A stretch of DNA of 64,000 bases from Alcanivorax sp. (GCF_019431375.1 NZ_CP080267.1:434001-498000), one strand, 5' to 3'. Positions 7,872 to 17,012 are shown, counted from the first letter of the stretch. Numbers and translations: made by a program. Notes: generated by a model not told the origin, from the letters alone.

Positions 7872-8800
7872 TGAGTGTATTAGTTTACGCCGAACACGAT
7901 AACGCCGCGCTCAACAAGGTCACCCTGAGTGTGGTTGCTGCTGCCAAAGAAATCGGCGGCGACATCACTGTGCTGGTAGCCGGTAAAGGCTGTGGCGCTG
8001 TTGCTGAAGAAGCGGCCAAGATCGATGGCGTTTCCAAGGTACTGTGCGCTGACAACGACGCCTACGAGCACCAGCTGGCCGAGAACGTAGGCGACCTGGT
8101 TGCTGAAGTTGGCGCTGATTACAGCCACATTCTGGCTGCCGCTACCACCACCGGTAAGAACTTTGCTCCGCGCGCTGCTGCGCTGCTGGACGTGGCTCAG
8201 ATCTCCGAGATCTCTGACGTCATCGACGCGGATACTTTCAAGCGTCCGATCTACGCCGGTAATGCCATTGCTACCGTGAAAAGCAGCGATGCCAAGAAAG
8301 TGATCACCGTGCGTGGTACCTCTTTCGACGGCGTGGCCGCTGAAGGTGGTTCTGCTTCCGTTGAGAACATCGACATTGCCAAGGATGCCGGTATTTCCTC
8401 CTTCGTGGGTGAAGAGCTGGCCAAGTCCGACCGTCCTGAGCTGACCTCTGCCGAGATCGTGATCTCCGGTGGTCGTGGCATGGGCAACGGCGAAAACTTC
8501 GAAATTCTGTACAAGCTGGCTGACAAGCTGGGCGCTGGCGTGGGTGCATCCCGTGCTGCCGTTGACGCAGGTTTCGTACCCAACGACATGCAGGTCGGTC
8601 AGACCGGTAAGATCGTTGCGCCGAACCTGTACGTTGCTGTGGGCATCTCCGGTGCCATTCAGCATCTGGCCGGCATGAAAGACTCCAAGGTCATCGTTGC
8701 TATCAACAAGGACGAAGAAGCCCCCATCTTCCAGGTGGCGGACTACGGCCTGGTGGCTGACCTGTTCGAAGCCGTACCGGAGCTGGACAGCAAGCTGTAA
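7871..8800 (+). CDS. etfA: Electron transfer flavoprotein alpha subunit
   Basis: 309 residues, usual length. N-terminal Rossmann-like domain (VLVYAEHDN at the start) and C-terminal FAD domain with VISGGRGMG (about residue 198), SRAAVDAG, QVGQTGK and GISGAIQHLAGM. These residues bind the FAD that carries electrons between dehydrogenases and EtfD. The start codon overlaps the etfB stop (TGATG), so the two are translationally coupled. A strong terminator follows at 8824-8852, closing the etfBA operon. Confidence 0.97.
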   Translation: MSVLVYAEHDNAALNKVTLSVVAAAKEIGGDITVLVAGKGCGAVAEEAAKIDGVSKVLCADNDAYEHQLAENVGDLVAEVGADYSHILAAATTTGKNFAPRAAALLDVAQISEISDVIDADTFKRPIYAGNAIATVKSSDAKKVITVRGTSFDGVAAEGGSASVENIDIAKDAGISSFVGEELAKSDRPELTSAEIVISGGRGMGNGENFEILYKLADKLGAGVGASRAAVDAGFVPNDMQVGQTGKIVAPNLYVAVGISGAIQHLAGMKDSKVIVAINKDEEAPIFQVADYGLVADLFEAVPELDSKL

Positions 8801-8823
8801 AAAGCCTGCAGTCAGCACCACAC

Positions 8824-8852
8824 AAAAAACCCGGCCTTGTGCCGGGTTTTTT
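8824..8852. terminator. Terminator after etfBA
   Basis: A6-CCCGGC-CTTGT-GCCGGG-T6. The A and T tracts make it potentially active for the convergent lipoprotein gene as well. Confidence 0.88.
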
Positions 8853-8871
8853 GTTTTGGGGTTGCGCTCAA

Positions 8872-9780
8872 TCAGTCTGACTCCGGCTCTGTGCACTCCA
8901 GCCTTACACTAACCTGAAGATCCGGCCAGGGGTCACTGATGTGGGTGGCGTCGCAGCGTGGCGTCAATCCAGAGGCCGGGTCTGTGGGGGAGAGGGCGGC
9001 GAACCATTCGCCGCGAGGCCGGCCATTAAAGGCGTTGGTGGACTCGCCAGCTCCCAGGGTGATCGGCCCGACGGCGGGATCGCTTGTGCGAAGCTGAATG
9101 GCATGTCCTGAGGTATTTGTTACCTCTATCACTTGCACGCTATCACTGGCATAGCGTCGCTCACGCCATCCGTATTCCCGATCCAGGTCGATGGATTGCC
9201 ATCCGGGGGTCGCACCGTTGCAAACAAAGGGAAAGTCGTAAACCGGGGTGCTGGGCGGCGAGAGTTGCACCATTTCGGTGGCGACGGACATGTCATAGGT
9301 CTCGCCTTCCGTTATCAGCGTGGCGGTGAATCGGGTACTGGCGGTGGGGCTGACCGTGCGGGAATCCGCCAGGGTTTCGTTTTCGCCATTCACCGGTGGG
9401 CTCAGGGTGAGCGTGTCAGCGGTCACAGTGATCGCAAAGGGGGGATAGCAGCCATCATGATTCGGGCAAACCTGGGCAACCCCGGGAGGAAAATCGGAGG
9501 GGCAGCAGTAGCCATCCACACAACGTCCATCACTGGGGCATTCTGCTGCGGAGGCACAGCTGGGTGCCGTGCTGTACGCGTCACCGAAAACGCTGCAGTG
9601 CGATTCGTCACGGGGCATGTTGCGGGCATCCCAACTGACGGTGACCTGGTCGCCGGGACAGAATAAATGGGGTTCCGCTTTCAGTTGCGCCGGGTCACCG
9701 GGTAGCCCATCAAGTTTTACGGCGCAGGCAGAGATAAGTAAAAGGGAAAACAGAAAAGCCGCAGGCAGTCCATTGCGCAT
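8872..9780 (-). CDS. Cysteine-rich predicted lipoprotein, unknown function
   Basis: 302 residues. The N-terminus is a lipoprotein signal (MRNGLPAAFLFSLLLISAC) with lipobox ISAC and the lipidated Cys at 19. Residue 20 is not Asp, so outer-membrane sorting is expected. The mature part has a Cys cluster between about 40 and 110 (FCPGD, HCSVF, ECPS, RCVD, YCCPS, VCPN, GCYPP) resembling disulphide-rich extracellular modules. Beta-rich segments follow (for example TVTADTLTLS, STRFTATLITEG, VIEVTNTSGHAI) that look like Ig-like or carbohydrate-binding strands. I do not recognise a family. It is a single gene convergent with etfA and divergent from an SDR gene. Confidence 0.7.
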   Translation of the reverse strand: MRNGLPAAFLFSLLLISACAVKLDGLPGDPAQLKAEPHLFCPGDQVTVSWDARNMPRDESHCSVFGDAYSTAPSCASAAECPSDGRCVDGYCCPSDFPPGVAQVCPNHDGCYPPFAITVTADTLTLSPPVNGENETLADSRTVSPTASTRFTATLITEGETYDMSVATEMVQLSPPSTPVYDFPFVCNGATPGWQSIDLDREYGWRERRYASDSVQVIEVTNTSGHAIQLRTSDPAVGPITLGAGESTNAFNGRPRGEWFAALSPTDPASGLTPRCDATHISDPWPDLQVSVRLECTEPESD

Positions 9781-9970
9781 CGTTCTTGCTCCTTTGTGTT
9801 AGTGATAATGCCTCTCTCGGTTCGTGCAGTTCCTGCAGTCAGGATTGAAGCAGGGGTGTTTAGTTCAGTGTAGAGTCCAGCAAACGGGAAAGGGGTGAAC
9901 TGCCTCACCATTAGCACTGACAGCGCTCTTTCATCATGACACACCATCTTTTGCATATCGGGATCACTCC

Positions 9971-10744
9971 ATGCAGACCTTCAAGGGCAAAACCGCGCTG
10001 ATTACCGGTGCGTCTAGCGGTATTGGTGAAGAAATGGCCCGTCAGCTTGCGGTTTCCGGCTGCAATCTGATTCTGGTGGCACGGCGCACGGAGCGGATGC
10101 TGGCGTTGAAATCGACATTGCCTTCGGTGTCGGTGAGCGTGATTACGGCGGATTTGTCCGATCCCCTGGCGCCACAATATGTGTTCGACGAGGTGCGGCG
10201 TCGGGGTTTACGTGTCGATATGCTGATCAACAATGCCGGTTTCGGTTTGCAGAAGCCTCTGTTGGCGGTGGACCAGTTGGGCATGGTCGATGTGAACGTC
10301 CGCAGCCTGCTGGCGTTAACGCAGCTCTTTGCCGTGCCAATGGCACAGCGTGGCGAGGGCTGGGTGCTCAATGTGAGTTCTGTCTCCGCCTGGTTCCCAA
10401 TACCGGGAATGGCTACCTACGCAGCCAGCAAGGCCTGTGTGCTGCACCTGAGTCGCGCCCTCCACGAAGAGTGGAAGTCAGCGGGTATAGCGGTGACAGC
10501 CCTGTGCCCCGGTGGAACCCGTACCGAGTTCTCGTCCATTGCGCGCGCCAGAATGGATCCTGACCTCGAAAAGGCGATGATGCCGGCGGAGGTGGTGGCA
10601 GCGGCAGGATTGAAAGCGCTGGCCCAGGGAAAAGCGGTGGTGGTGCCCGGTGCTTTGTATCGGATGATGGTTGCCCTTGTGCGGGTCTTGCCCGCTAGCT
10701 GGGTGACGCGCCTGGCGGGGAAGGTGATGGGGCGCCATCACTGA
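9971..10744 (+). CDS. Short-chain dehydrogenase/reductase
   Basis: 257 residues of a classical SDR: cofactor motif TGASSGIG at 12-19, NNAG at 87-90, and the Ser-Tyr-Lys catalytic set (S137 in NVSSVS, Y150 and K154 in YAASK). R38-R39 after the second strand (LVARR) suggest NADP(H) preference. The substrate is not identifiable. The closest style is the DltE/YqjQ-like group of broad SDRs often found near lipid genes. The C-terminal extension (about 215-257) is hydrophobic and basic and might associate with membrane. It is a single gene ending at a large inverted repeat. Confidence 0.85.
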   Translation: MQTFKGKTALITGASSGIGEEMARQLAVSGCNLILVARRTERMLALKSTLPSVSVSVITADLSDPLAPQYVFDEVRRRGLRVDMLINNAGFGLQKPLLAVDQLGMVDVNVRSLLALTQLFAVPMAQRGEGWVLNVSSVSAWFPIPGMATYAASKACVLHLSRALHEEWKSAGIAVTALCPGGTRTEFSSIARARMDPDLEKAMMPAEVVAAAGLKALAQGKAVVVPGALYRMMVALVRVLPASWVTRLAGKVMGRHH

Positions 10745-10767
10745 TCCTGTTCTCAATTTCCGGTGAG

Positions 10768-10852
10768 CGTAGGGTGCCACTGAGCCTGAGGCGAACTGCA
10801 CCATTAAAACGCCGGATCGGTGCAGTTCGCCTTAGGCTCAGTGCACCCTACG
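10768..10852. repeat. Long near-perfect inverted repeat between convergent genes
   Basis: Arms of about 34 bases, 10768-10802 and 10819-10852 (outer sequence CGTAGGGTGC, inner GGCGAACTGCACC), pair with one bulge and one mismatch around a 16-base loop. The RNA from either strand would form a very stable hairpin. It sits between the stop codons of the SDR gene and of the convergent flavoprotein gene. It could act as a two-way terminator or be a MITE/REP-type element; there is no T tract. Confidence 0.85.
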
Positions 10853-10858
10853 TAAGAC

Positions 10859-11962
10859 TTAACCGAGGTTGGCGATGTCTTCCGCAATGGCCAGTGCTGC
10901 GGTCAGTCCGGGGGATTCTATTCCCAATAGATTGATCATGCCTTTGATGCCGTGTTCCTTTTCTCCCTGTATCAGAAAATCCCGGTAGGGTGCTCCGTTG
11001 ACGAATAACTTGGGTCGAATACCCGCATAGGCGGGCGAGAGTCTTCGGGGGGCAAGGGCTGGCCAGTAACGACGTATTGCGGCCTCGAACTGCGGCCGCC
11101 GTGACTCGTTGACTTGATAATCTCGATGATCGATCCATTCCACATCCGGGCCAAAACGGGCGTTACCAGCGAGATCCACGGTGAGGTGAATGCCCAGACC
11201 GTCTGCTTCCGGTAATGGATAGATCAGCCTGCGGGTGGGGCTGCGACCGCTCAGGGAAAAGTAGTTGCCCCGGGCCAGTCGCTGCTCGGGGATGTGTTGC
11301 TGGGGGAATCCATGGCAGCGTTTCAGTAGCGATACGGCACCCAGACCGGCGGCGTTGATCAGTTGCCGGCATTGCAACTCGAAGGGGCCGTCGTCGCTGT
11401 CCACGTGCAGCAGGAAATGATCGTGTTGGCAGTCGATCCGCCGCACCCGGTGGCGATAGCAGAGCAGGGCATGGTGCGCCTGTGCCTGCTCGTCAAGTCG
11501 CGCCATCAGCCCATGGCTGTCGAGGATGCCACTGAGTTCGCTGAGCAGTGCCTCGCTGGCGTGGAGCCAGGGTTCCTGTTGATGCAGCCATTGCTGGCTG
11601 CAGCGGTGTAATCCGGCGGCGCCGCTGTCCAGCGCGTTGTGATGCAGTTGCTCCAGTGCGTCCTGTTGTTCTTCATTGGCCACGACCAGTTTGCCGCACT
11701 GCCGGTAGGGAATACTCTGTTCCTGGCAATACCGGTAAAGCAGAGCGTTTCCGCGCAGACACAGGCGGGCTTTCAGGGAGTTTGGCGGGTAATAGAGGCC
11801 GGCATGGATAACTTCGCTGTTGCGGGATGAGAGGTGCTCGCCAAAGTGGTTTTCCTGATCGAGCAGCACCACGGATCTTGAGGGCGCAAGTGCACGGGCG
11901 ATGGCCAGGCCGATAACGCCAGCGCCGATAATGGCGGTATCGATGGTTTCCCGTGGTTGCAC
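10859..11962 (-). CDS. FAD-dependent oxidoreductase, L-2-hydroxyglutarate oxidase-like
   Basis: 367 residues of the DAO (glycine/D-amino acid oxidase-type) flavoprotein family. The FAD motif is IIGAGVIGLA at 11-20. The following features resemble L-2-hydroxyglutarate dehydrogenase/oxidase (LhgO/L2HGDH): SSRNSEVIHAGLYYPPNSLK, LCLRGNALLYRYC, CGKLVVA and the C-terminal YAGIRPKL. That enzyme oxidises L-2-hydroxyglutarate to 2-oxoglutarate. The GTG at 11962 is the most plausible start because it places the FAD motif at the usual position; the open frame extends upstream into the sulfatase gene, but that part is composition noise. A hairpin separates it from the upstream sulfatase gene, so they may not share one full transcript. 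Confidence 0.8.
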   Translation of the reverse strand: MQPRETIDTAIIGAGVIGLAIARALAPSRSVVLLDQENHFGEHLSSRNSEVIHAGLYYPPNSLKARLCLRGNALLYRYCQEQSIPYRQCGKLVVANEEQQDALEQLHHNALDSGAAGLHRCSQQWLHQQEPWLHASEALLSELSGILDSHGLMARLDEQAQAHHALLCYRHRVRRIDCQHDHFLLHVDSDDGPFELQCRQLINAAGLGAVSLLKRCHGFPQQHIPEQRLARGNYFSLSGRSPTRRLIYPLPEADGLGIHLTVDLAGNARFGPDVEWIDHRDYQVNESRRPQFEAAIRRYWPALAPRRLSPAYAGIRPKLFVNGAPYRDFLIQGEKEHGIKGMINLLGIESPGLTAALAIAEDIANLG

Positions 11963-11982
11963 AATGATCGGCCCTGAAATGA

Positions 11983-12007
11983 CAACGCCCTCAGTGTGAG
12001 GGCGTTG
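11983..12007 (-). terminator. Hairpin between sulfatase-like gene and flavoprotein gene
   Basis: Perfect 11-bp stem CAACGCCCTCA/TGAGGGCGTTG with a 3-base loop, 29 bases past the sulfatase-gene stop on the minus strand. There is only a poor T run, so it may be an attenuating or processing hairpin rather than a full terminator. Confidence 0.5.
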
Positions 12008-12035
12008 ACGGTCTTGGACAAGATTCCGCGGCGGG

Positions 12036-14072
12036 TTAGTCGTCCACGTTGTCGTAGAACATGTAGCGGGCGGTTTCGTATTGCCCGCGAGCCAGCTTGA
12101 ACAGCCGGTCGAAGACTGCCGGGTGCTCTGCGGCCACGTCCCGCTTCGGGGTATCACTATGCAGATCATGCAGGGTGGCGTTGCTGCCATCCGCATTCAT
12201 TTGCACCAGAAAATCTTTCGTTACCATGCCGTAGATGGGGTTGGGACCCTCACGCAGCACGACAAAATTGGCGCGATCCCCTTCCGGAGCAGGAATCTGG
12301 AAATCCCGGCCCAGCGTGGTGTTGCGATAGTTCAGCCCCAGCATCCCGGCAACGGTGGGTAACACGTCTATCAGGCCGACGGCGTCCTGGATAACCCTTG
12401 GTTTGAGGTAACGGGGCGCATAGATAATGTGCGGCACATGATTGCTTTCCAGCCCCAACTGGTCCATGGCCGGCATATGGGGCAGGGTGGTGATGCGGTT
12501 GCTGTGATCACCGAAGAAGACAAAGATGGTGTTGTCGAAGTAATCACTTTCCCGTGCCCATTTCATGTACTCGCCCACGTTGTAATCCAGCAGGCGTACC
12601 GCGTTGAACTGGGCGGCGCTGCGGAACCCGAACTTGGCCAGCTCTTCATCGGAGAGGTCGGTACGCGGCTGAAAGTCACCGTTGTTGTCGGGGATGGTGA
12701 AAGGACGATGGTTACCGGCGGTCTGGATGAAGGCAAAGAACGGCTGATCATCCGGGAGATCGGCGAGAATCTGGTTGGATTCGCGGAACAGTTCCAGGTC
12801 GGAAATTCCCCAGACATCCACATCCGGTGCTTTCCAGTCACCTTCCTCGTAGAGTTCCAGGCCGTCGATGCTTTGTTGAACCAGACCGTCCAGGTTGGCC
12901 CAGCCGGCATTGCCGCCAATGAAATAGAAATTTCGATAGCCCTCGAATTCATTCAGCACAGTACGCTGGTGGCTGGTCAACGGATTGCGGCTGGCACTTT
13001 CCGTGGGCGCCACATCGGGGATACCGGTGAAGGTGGCCCAGATGGTTTTGGCGGTACCGGTCACAGGGACATAGAAGTTTTCGAAACGCCAACCATCGTT
13101 ACCCAGCTGGTCCAGGTTGGGGGTGCTTTCCACCGGCAATCCGTAGCTGCTGACACGACTTGCCCCCAATGATTCCAGCATCACAAAGACCACATTCGGT
13201 GGGCGTTCATAGTCGAGTTTGTGGTTCTGCACATCCACCATGCGCACGAAATTCAGATCCTGGCGTTGATCTTCGGGAATGCCGAGGTGCTCGGCCATGA
13301 GCGGGTAATACTCGGCGACTTTTTCCTTGTCGAAGGGGGACACGGGAATCAGCAGGGTATCGCGAAAGTAGAGGACCGGGTTCAGACCCAGGGCGCCGAT
13401 AGCCCGATCGCCAGACACAAAGGCTTCACTCCAGCGCAGCGGAATGGGGTTAAGGATATTGATATTGCTGACCCGGCCAAGAATGGCAAAGAAGAACAGG
13501 GCAAAGCAGACCAGAAAACCGACAGTGGCCTGGAGTCCGGAGATGCCGGCGGCGGTTCGCTGCAGCAGCTTGCGTTCGGCAACCCGGGCCAGCCAGTAAC
13601 TGCCCGCCACGCCGGCAACCAGGCCCAGGGTAATCCAGATTACCGGATAGCTTTCCCAGACCATCAGAGTGGAATCGCGGGTGTCTTGCAGGAAGCGCAG
13701 GGCAGTGACGTTCAGGCGCTCGCCCAGATAGGCGTAATGGCCAAAGTCGAGAATGTAGGTAAGGCCGAGCAGCGTCAGCGCAACGATCAGATAGCCGTGG
13801 GCAAGCAAGCGCATCAGGCGGCTGTTTAACAGATTGAAGCGTGGCAAATAGGCCAGTGCGGCCAAGGGGAGCATCATCAGCAGGGCCAGGCGCAGGTCGA
13901 AACGCAACCCGATCCCCAGGGCGCTGAGCACGGCTTCTGAATCCACATCCGGTGTGGACGGGACTTCGGAAAAGCCGAAATAGAAAACGGCCCGCAGAAT
14001 GACCATCAGGCTGAAAAACAATGCCGTCATGGCCAGCAGGTAATGCAGGCGTCGTGATTTCAACCAGGTCAT
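12036..14072 (-). CDS. LTA synthase family / sulfatase-type phosphotransferase, membrane protein
   Basis: 678 residues. Five hydrophobic segments (about 10-33, 60-76, 90-110, 142-163, 183-200) anchor a large periplasmic alkaline-phosphatase-superfamily domain starting near 290. Metal and nucleophile sites visible: E300 in VFVMLESLG, T343 in GTAKTIWATF (nucleophile position of LtaS/OpgB-type enzymes), and D522-H523 in FFGDHSNR. Family members transfer phosphoglycerol or phosphoethanolamine groups onto envelope glycans or lipids. In Gram-negatives the acceptor of this subgroup is generally unknown. No export or glucan-synthesis gene lies next to it, so the substrate cannot be inferred from context. 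Confidence 0.88.
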   Translation of the reverse strand: MTWLKSRRLHYLLAMTALFFSLMVILRAVFYFGFSEVPSTPDVDSEAVLSALGIGLRFDLRLALLMMLPLAALAYLPRFNLLNSRLMRLLAHGYLIVALTLLGLTYILDFGHYAYLGERLNVTALRFLQDTRDSTLMVWESYPVIWITLGLVAGVAGSYWLARVAERKLLQRTAAGISGLQATVGFLVCFALFFFAILGRVSNINILNPIPLRWSEAFVSGDRAIGALGLNPVLYFRDTLLIPVSPFDKEKVAEYYPLMAEHLGIPEDQRQDLNFVRMVDVQNHKLDYERPPNVVFVMLESLGASRVSSYGLPVESTPNLDQLGNDGWRFENFYVPVTGTAKTIWATFTGIPDVAPTESASRNPLTSHQRTVLNEFEGYRNFYFIGGNAGWANLDGLVQQSIDGLELYEEGDWKAPDVDVWGISDLELFRESNQILADLPDDQPFFAFIQTAGNHRPFTIPDNNGDFQPRTDLSDEELAKFGFRSAAQFNAVRLLDYNVGEYMKWARESDYFDNTIFVFFGDHSNRITTLPHMPAMDQLGLESNHVPHIIYAPRYLKPRVIQDAVGLIDVLPTVAGMLGLNYRNTTLGRDFQIPAPEGDRANFVVLREGPNPIYGMVTKDFLVQMNADGSNATLHDLHSDTPKRDVAAEHPAVFDRLFKLARGQYETARYMFYDNVDD

Positions 14073-14279
14073 GCCGATTACTCCGTACTGGCGAATCTGA
14101 AAAATTGGCGCCTATGCTACCGGGAAGGGGCGAGTGGCGCATGACCAAATCGCCGCTTTTGGCGGTTATTTGAACAAATTTCAGCAGGATGTCGCGGCTG
14201 GCTTGGGTGACGACGGGATAATGGCTTTAACCCGCCGGGACGCAATGGTATTAAAGGTTTTCGCTGACGGGAGAGGCAA

Positions 14280-15065
14280 ATGAATTTCGACGAGATCCTG
14301 GCCACGGTGGATGGTCAGGGTAATGGTGTCATGCCGGAAGGCTGGGGTCAGGGGCGCGCCCTGTTCGGTGGTCTGGTTGGTGCTGTGTTGTTTGACCATC
14401 TGGAAAAAACTGTGGCTGCAGGCAGGACGTTGCGCAGTTTTTCCTTGTCTTTTGTGGCGCCCATGGCGCCGGGGCCGATCAGCCTGCACAGTGAGGTGTT
14501 CCGGGAAGGGAAATCGGTGATGCAGGCGATGGTGTCGGCCCGCCAGGAGGGTCAGGTGGTTGCTGCCATGCTGGTGAGTCTGGGCGCGGCCCGGGAGTCG
14601 CGAGTGATTGTGGCGCCGCCCTCGGCACCGGCCATGCCGGCACCGGACCGTTGTATCGAGCTGCCTTTCATTGCCGGTCTGACACCGGATTTTCTGCAAC
14701 ACTTCCAGATGCGCTATGCGGATGGCATGCCCCCGTTCAGTGGCAGTGAGGTGCCGGATTTCAGTGGTTATATGGGCTTTCGAGCACCGCCGCAGGCCAT
14801 GAGCACGGCAGCGTTGATCGCGCTGGTCGATACCTGGCCACCTTCCGTATTACCTATGTTGAAGAAACCGGCCCCGGCAAGTTCGCTGACCTGGACCATG
14901 GAGTTGCTCGATGATCCGCAGTCGCGCCCCGCAGATACCCTGTGGCAGTATCGGGTAAAGACGGATCACAGCAGCGACGGCTACGGCCAGAGCCAGGCTA
15001 CGATCTGGGACGGGGAAGGCAAGGCGGTGGCGTTGAGCCGCCAGACATTTACGGTATTTGCATGA
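14280..15065 (+). CDS. Acyl-CoA thioesterase, double-hotdog (TesB-like)
   Basis: 261 residues with two hotdog halves: an N-terminal one with a GQGRALFGGL segment near 23-32 and a C-terminal one with LVDTWPP, where D184 is the expected catalytic Asp. The family hydrolyses acyl-CoA to free fatty acid and CoA. The gene overlaps the following acyltransferase by 4 bases (ATGA), so a coupled two-gene lipid operon is likely. A GGGAGAGGCAA ribosome-binding stretch precedes the start. Confidence 0.82.
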   Translation: MNFDEILATVDGQGNGVMPEGWGQGRALFGGLVGAVLFDHLEKTVAAGRTLRSFSLSFVAPMAPGPISLHSEVFREGKSVMQAMVSARQEGQVVAAMLVSLGAARESRVIVAPPSAPAMPAPDRCIELPFIAGLTPDFLQHFQMRYADGMPPFSGSEVPDFSGYMGFRAPPQAMSTAALIALVDTWPPSVLPMLKKPAPASSLTWTMELLDDPQSRPADTLWQYRVKTDHSSDGYGQSQATIWDGEGKAVALSRQTFTVFA

Positions 15066-15709
15066 AAACAGAATTACCGCCGATCATGGCGAAAACCCTG
15101 GGGGAACGGGTGCCCCGCCGCGGGCACTGGCTGCTGGCTGGCCTGGGCCGGGTGATTCTGTCGGCCATGGGCTGGCGGATTGTCGGGACCCTGCCTAATG
15201 TGGATCGTGCGGTCCTGGCTGTGGCGCCGCACACCTCCAATATGGATGGCCTGGTGGGTATCAGTGCGATTCAGTGCCTGCGGATACATGTGAAGTTCAT
15301 GGCTAAACACACCCTTTTCGAGGGGCGGCTGGGCCGTCTGATGGTCTGGTTGGGTGGAATACCGGTGAACCGGGACAGTGCGGACGATGTGGTGGATCAG
15401 ACCACCTCTGTAATGAGAGAAAAACCGTTCTGGCTGGGCATTGCACCGGAGGGGACCCGGGATGGGGCAGCGCGCTGGAAAACCGGTTTCTACCGGATAG
15501 CCGAACAGATGCAGATCCCTATCGTGGTGATTGGTTTCTGTTACCAGCGACGCCAGATTCGTATTGTTGGCAGCTTTATGCCCACGGGTGATATGGAGCG
15601 CGATATGGCGAGAATTGTTCAGGCGCTAGCCGATATTGTTCCCCGTCGACCGGATCGCTTGTCCGGCCCGTTACGGAAGACTGGACAGCAAAAGGCGCAT
15701 CGCGAATAA
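15062..15709 (+). CDS. 1-acyl-glycerol-3-phosphate acyltransferase-like (PlsC family)
   Basis: 215 residues. The acyltransferase HX4D motif is at H57-D62 (HTSNMD) and the second conserved block PEGTR at 129-133. It is shorter than PlsC itself and lacks its long N-terminal membrane helices; one hydrophobic stretch is near 24-40. It may acylate lysophospholipid or another acceptor, or have a remodelling role. The start was placed at 15062, where ATG overlaps the thioesterase stop, rather than at the start of the longer open frame, which lies inside the thioesterase gene. The pairing suggests acyl-chain turnover with that thioesterase. Confidence 0.82.
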   Translation: MKTELPPIMAKTLGERVPRRGHWLLAGLGRVILSAMGWRIVGTLPNVDRAVLAVAPHTSNMDGLVGISAIQCLRIHVKFMAKHTLFEGRLGRLMVWLGGIPVNRDSADDVVDQTTSVMREKPFWLGIAPEGTRDGAARWKTGFYRIAEQMQIPIVVIGFCYQRRQIRIVGSFMPTGDMERDMARIVQALADIVPRRPDRLSGPLRKTGQQKAHRE

Positions 15710-15785
15710 CAATCTTTTCCTGGCTGCTTGGCGATGCAGGCAGCCTCCCGCAAAGCAAAGATTTTTACCGGCGCTGAACCCGCAA

Positions 15786-17012
15786 TCAGGCCTGAGCGGC
15801 ACTGTCCTGGCTGTCCATGCGACCGAGAAACTGCTGTCGACGCTGGGCCGATTGCAATGCAAAGGCCAGGGGGCGATGCAGCTCGTTGAGCAAGGCCTCA
15901 TCGGCAGCGGAGAACGGTTGGGATCCGGCGACTTCCACAATGCCCAACGCCAATTCCCCCTGATGGATCGGCCACAGTAGCAGGGTGGCAGGTTTGCGTT
16001 TTCCTTCCCCGACTTCCAGATCCAGATAGCCTTCCGGCACGGTATGTTGCTGTATCAGCAGCTTCTGGTCCAAGGCGGCACCGAGCAGGGTTTCATCTTG
16101 GGGCAGTCGGCGCCGTTCGGCCGCGCTGGCGTTGAGCCCCCAGCCTGCCTGCCGGACCAGTTCCTGCTCCTCCAGGGTGTAGGCGGCCCCGGCTTTCGCG
16201 TCGATCTGCTCAATCAGATAGCCAAGCACCCGGTCGAGAAGCTGCTCTGGCGTCAGGTTGCCGGCAATGCGTTCCAGAAACAGATTGAGCTGTTGTTGGC
16301 GCAGGGTGTCTTTCTCCGCCTGTTCTCGCCAGCGTGCCAGTTGTGAGGATTCGCTTTCCAGCAGCAGGTTGTTGGCAAAGTTACGGCGGGCGCTGACATC
16401 CAGAATATAGCCATTGAGCGCACAGATGATCAGCGGAATGACAAAGTACAGCAGCATGGATAGCAACGGCAGGGACCATCGCTGAAGCACGGCAACCAGC
16501 AGGGCTGCTGCCAGGGCGCACAGGCAACTGGTGAGTGTCTGTCGAGGCGGCAGTCGCAGAATGGAAAAGCCGATAATCAGGATATAGATGGTTTCAAAAG
16601 CGGAAATCTGTCCGGGGAAAAGCCCGTCGAAACGGATAGCACCGAGCAGGGTGCCGGTGAGGGCCAGGCTCAGGGCCAGATACATGACGCCGATGGTATG
16701 GGGCTTGAGCAAGGAAAGGCGGGTGCTGCACCACAGGGCCACCAGTGCCACGGCGATGGGGTAAACCCCGTAATTGCGCCAGGCGACCATGTCTGCGGTA
16801 TCCACCAGCAGCATCACCGGCAGTACCACCAGCAGATACAGCAAGCCGAGCAGATAGACCGAGTGGCTGATCAGGTCCCGGGCACGCTGGTGAGCGTGTT
16901 CCCGGTAGCGGGCCTCCAGCTCGCCATCAAAGGTGACCAGCAGACTGTCGAGCGCATTGCGCAGGACGCCTTCCTGGTTTTTGCTGATCGCTGCTTCCGA
17001 TGCTGCGGGCAT
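15786..17012 (-). CDS. Membrane protein with six-helix sensor region and GAF domain
   Basis: 408 residues: a cytoplasmic N-terminus, six hydrophobic helices between about 50 and 200 (for example SVYLLGLLYLLVVLPVMLLV), a coiled-coil linker (about 215-245) and a GAF domain (about 245-395). No GGDEF, EAL, histidine kinase or cyclase domain follows, so it has a sensor layout without a visible output domain. It could work by protein-protein contacts. Orientation is divergent from the acyl-CoA-binding protein gene 130 bases away. Function and ligand are unknown. Confidence 0.7.
   Translation of the reverse strand: MPAASEAAISKNQEGVLRNALDSLLVTFDGELEARYREHAHQRARDLISHSVYLLGLLYLLVVLPVMLLVDTADMVAWRNYGVYPIAVALVALWCSTRLSLLKPHTIGVMYLALSLALTGTLLGAIRFDGLFPGQISAFETIYILIIGFSILRLPPRQTLTSCLCALAAALLVAVLQRWSLPLLSMLLYFVIPLIICALNGYILDVSARRNFANNLLLESESSQLARWREQAEKDTLRQQQLNLFLERIAGNLTPEQLLDRVLGYLIEQIDAKAGAAYTLEEQELVRQAGWGLNASAAERRRLPQDETLLGAALDQKLLIQQHTVPEGYLDLEVGEGKRKPATLLLWPIHQGELALGIVEVAGSQPFSAADEALLNELHRPLAFALQSAQRRQQFLGRMDSQDSAAQA

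Noticed and set aside
11963..12196. Extension of the flavoprotein frame into the sulfatase gene
   Set aside because: The added residues (rich in Thr, Pro and Ser) lie within the coding region of the upstream gene and the FAD motif would be pushed to an unusual position.
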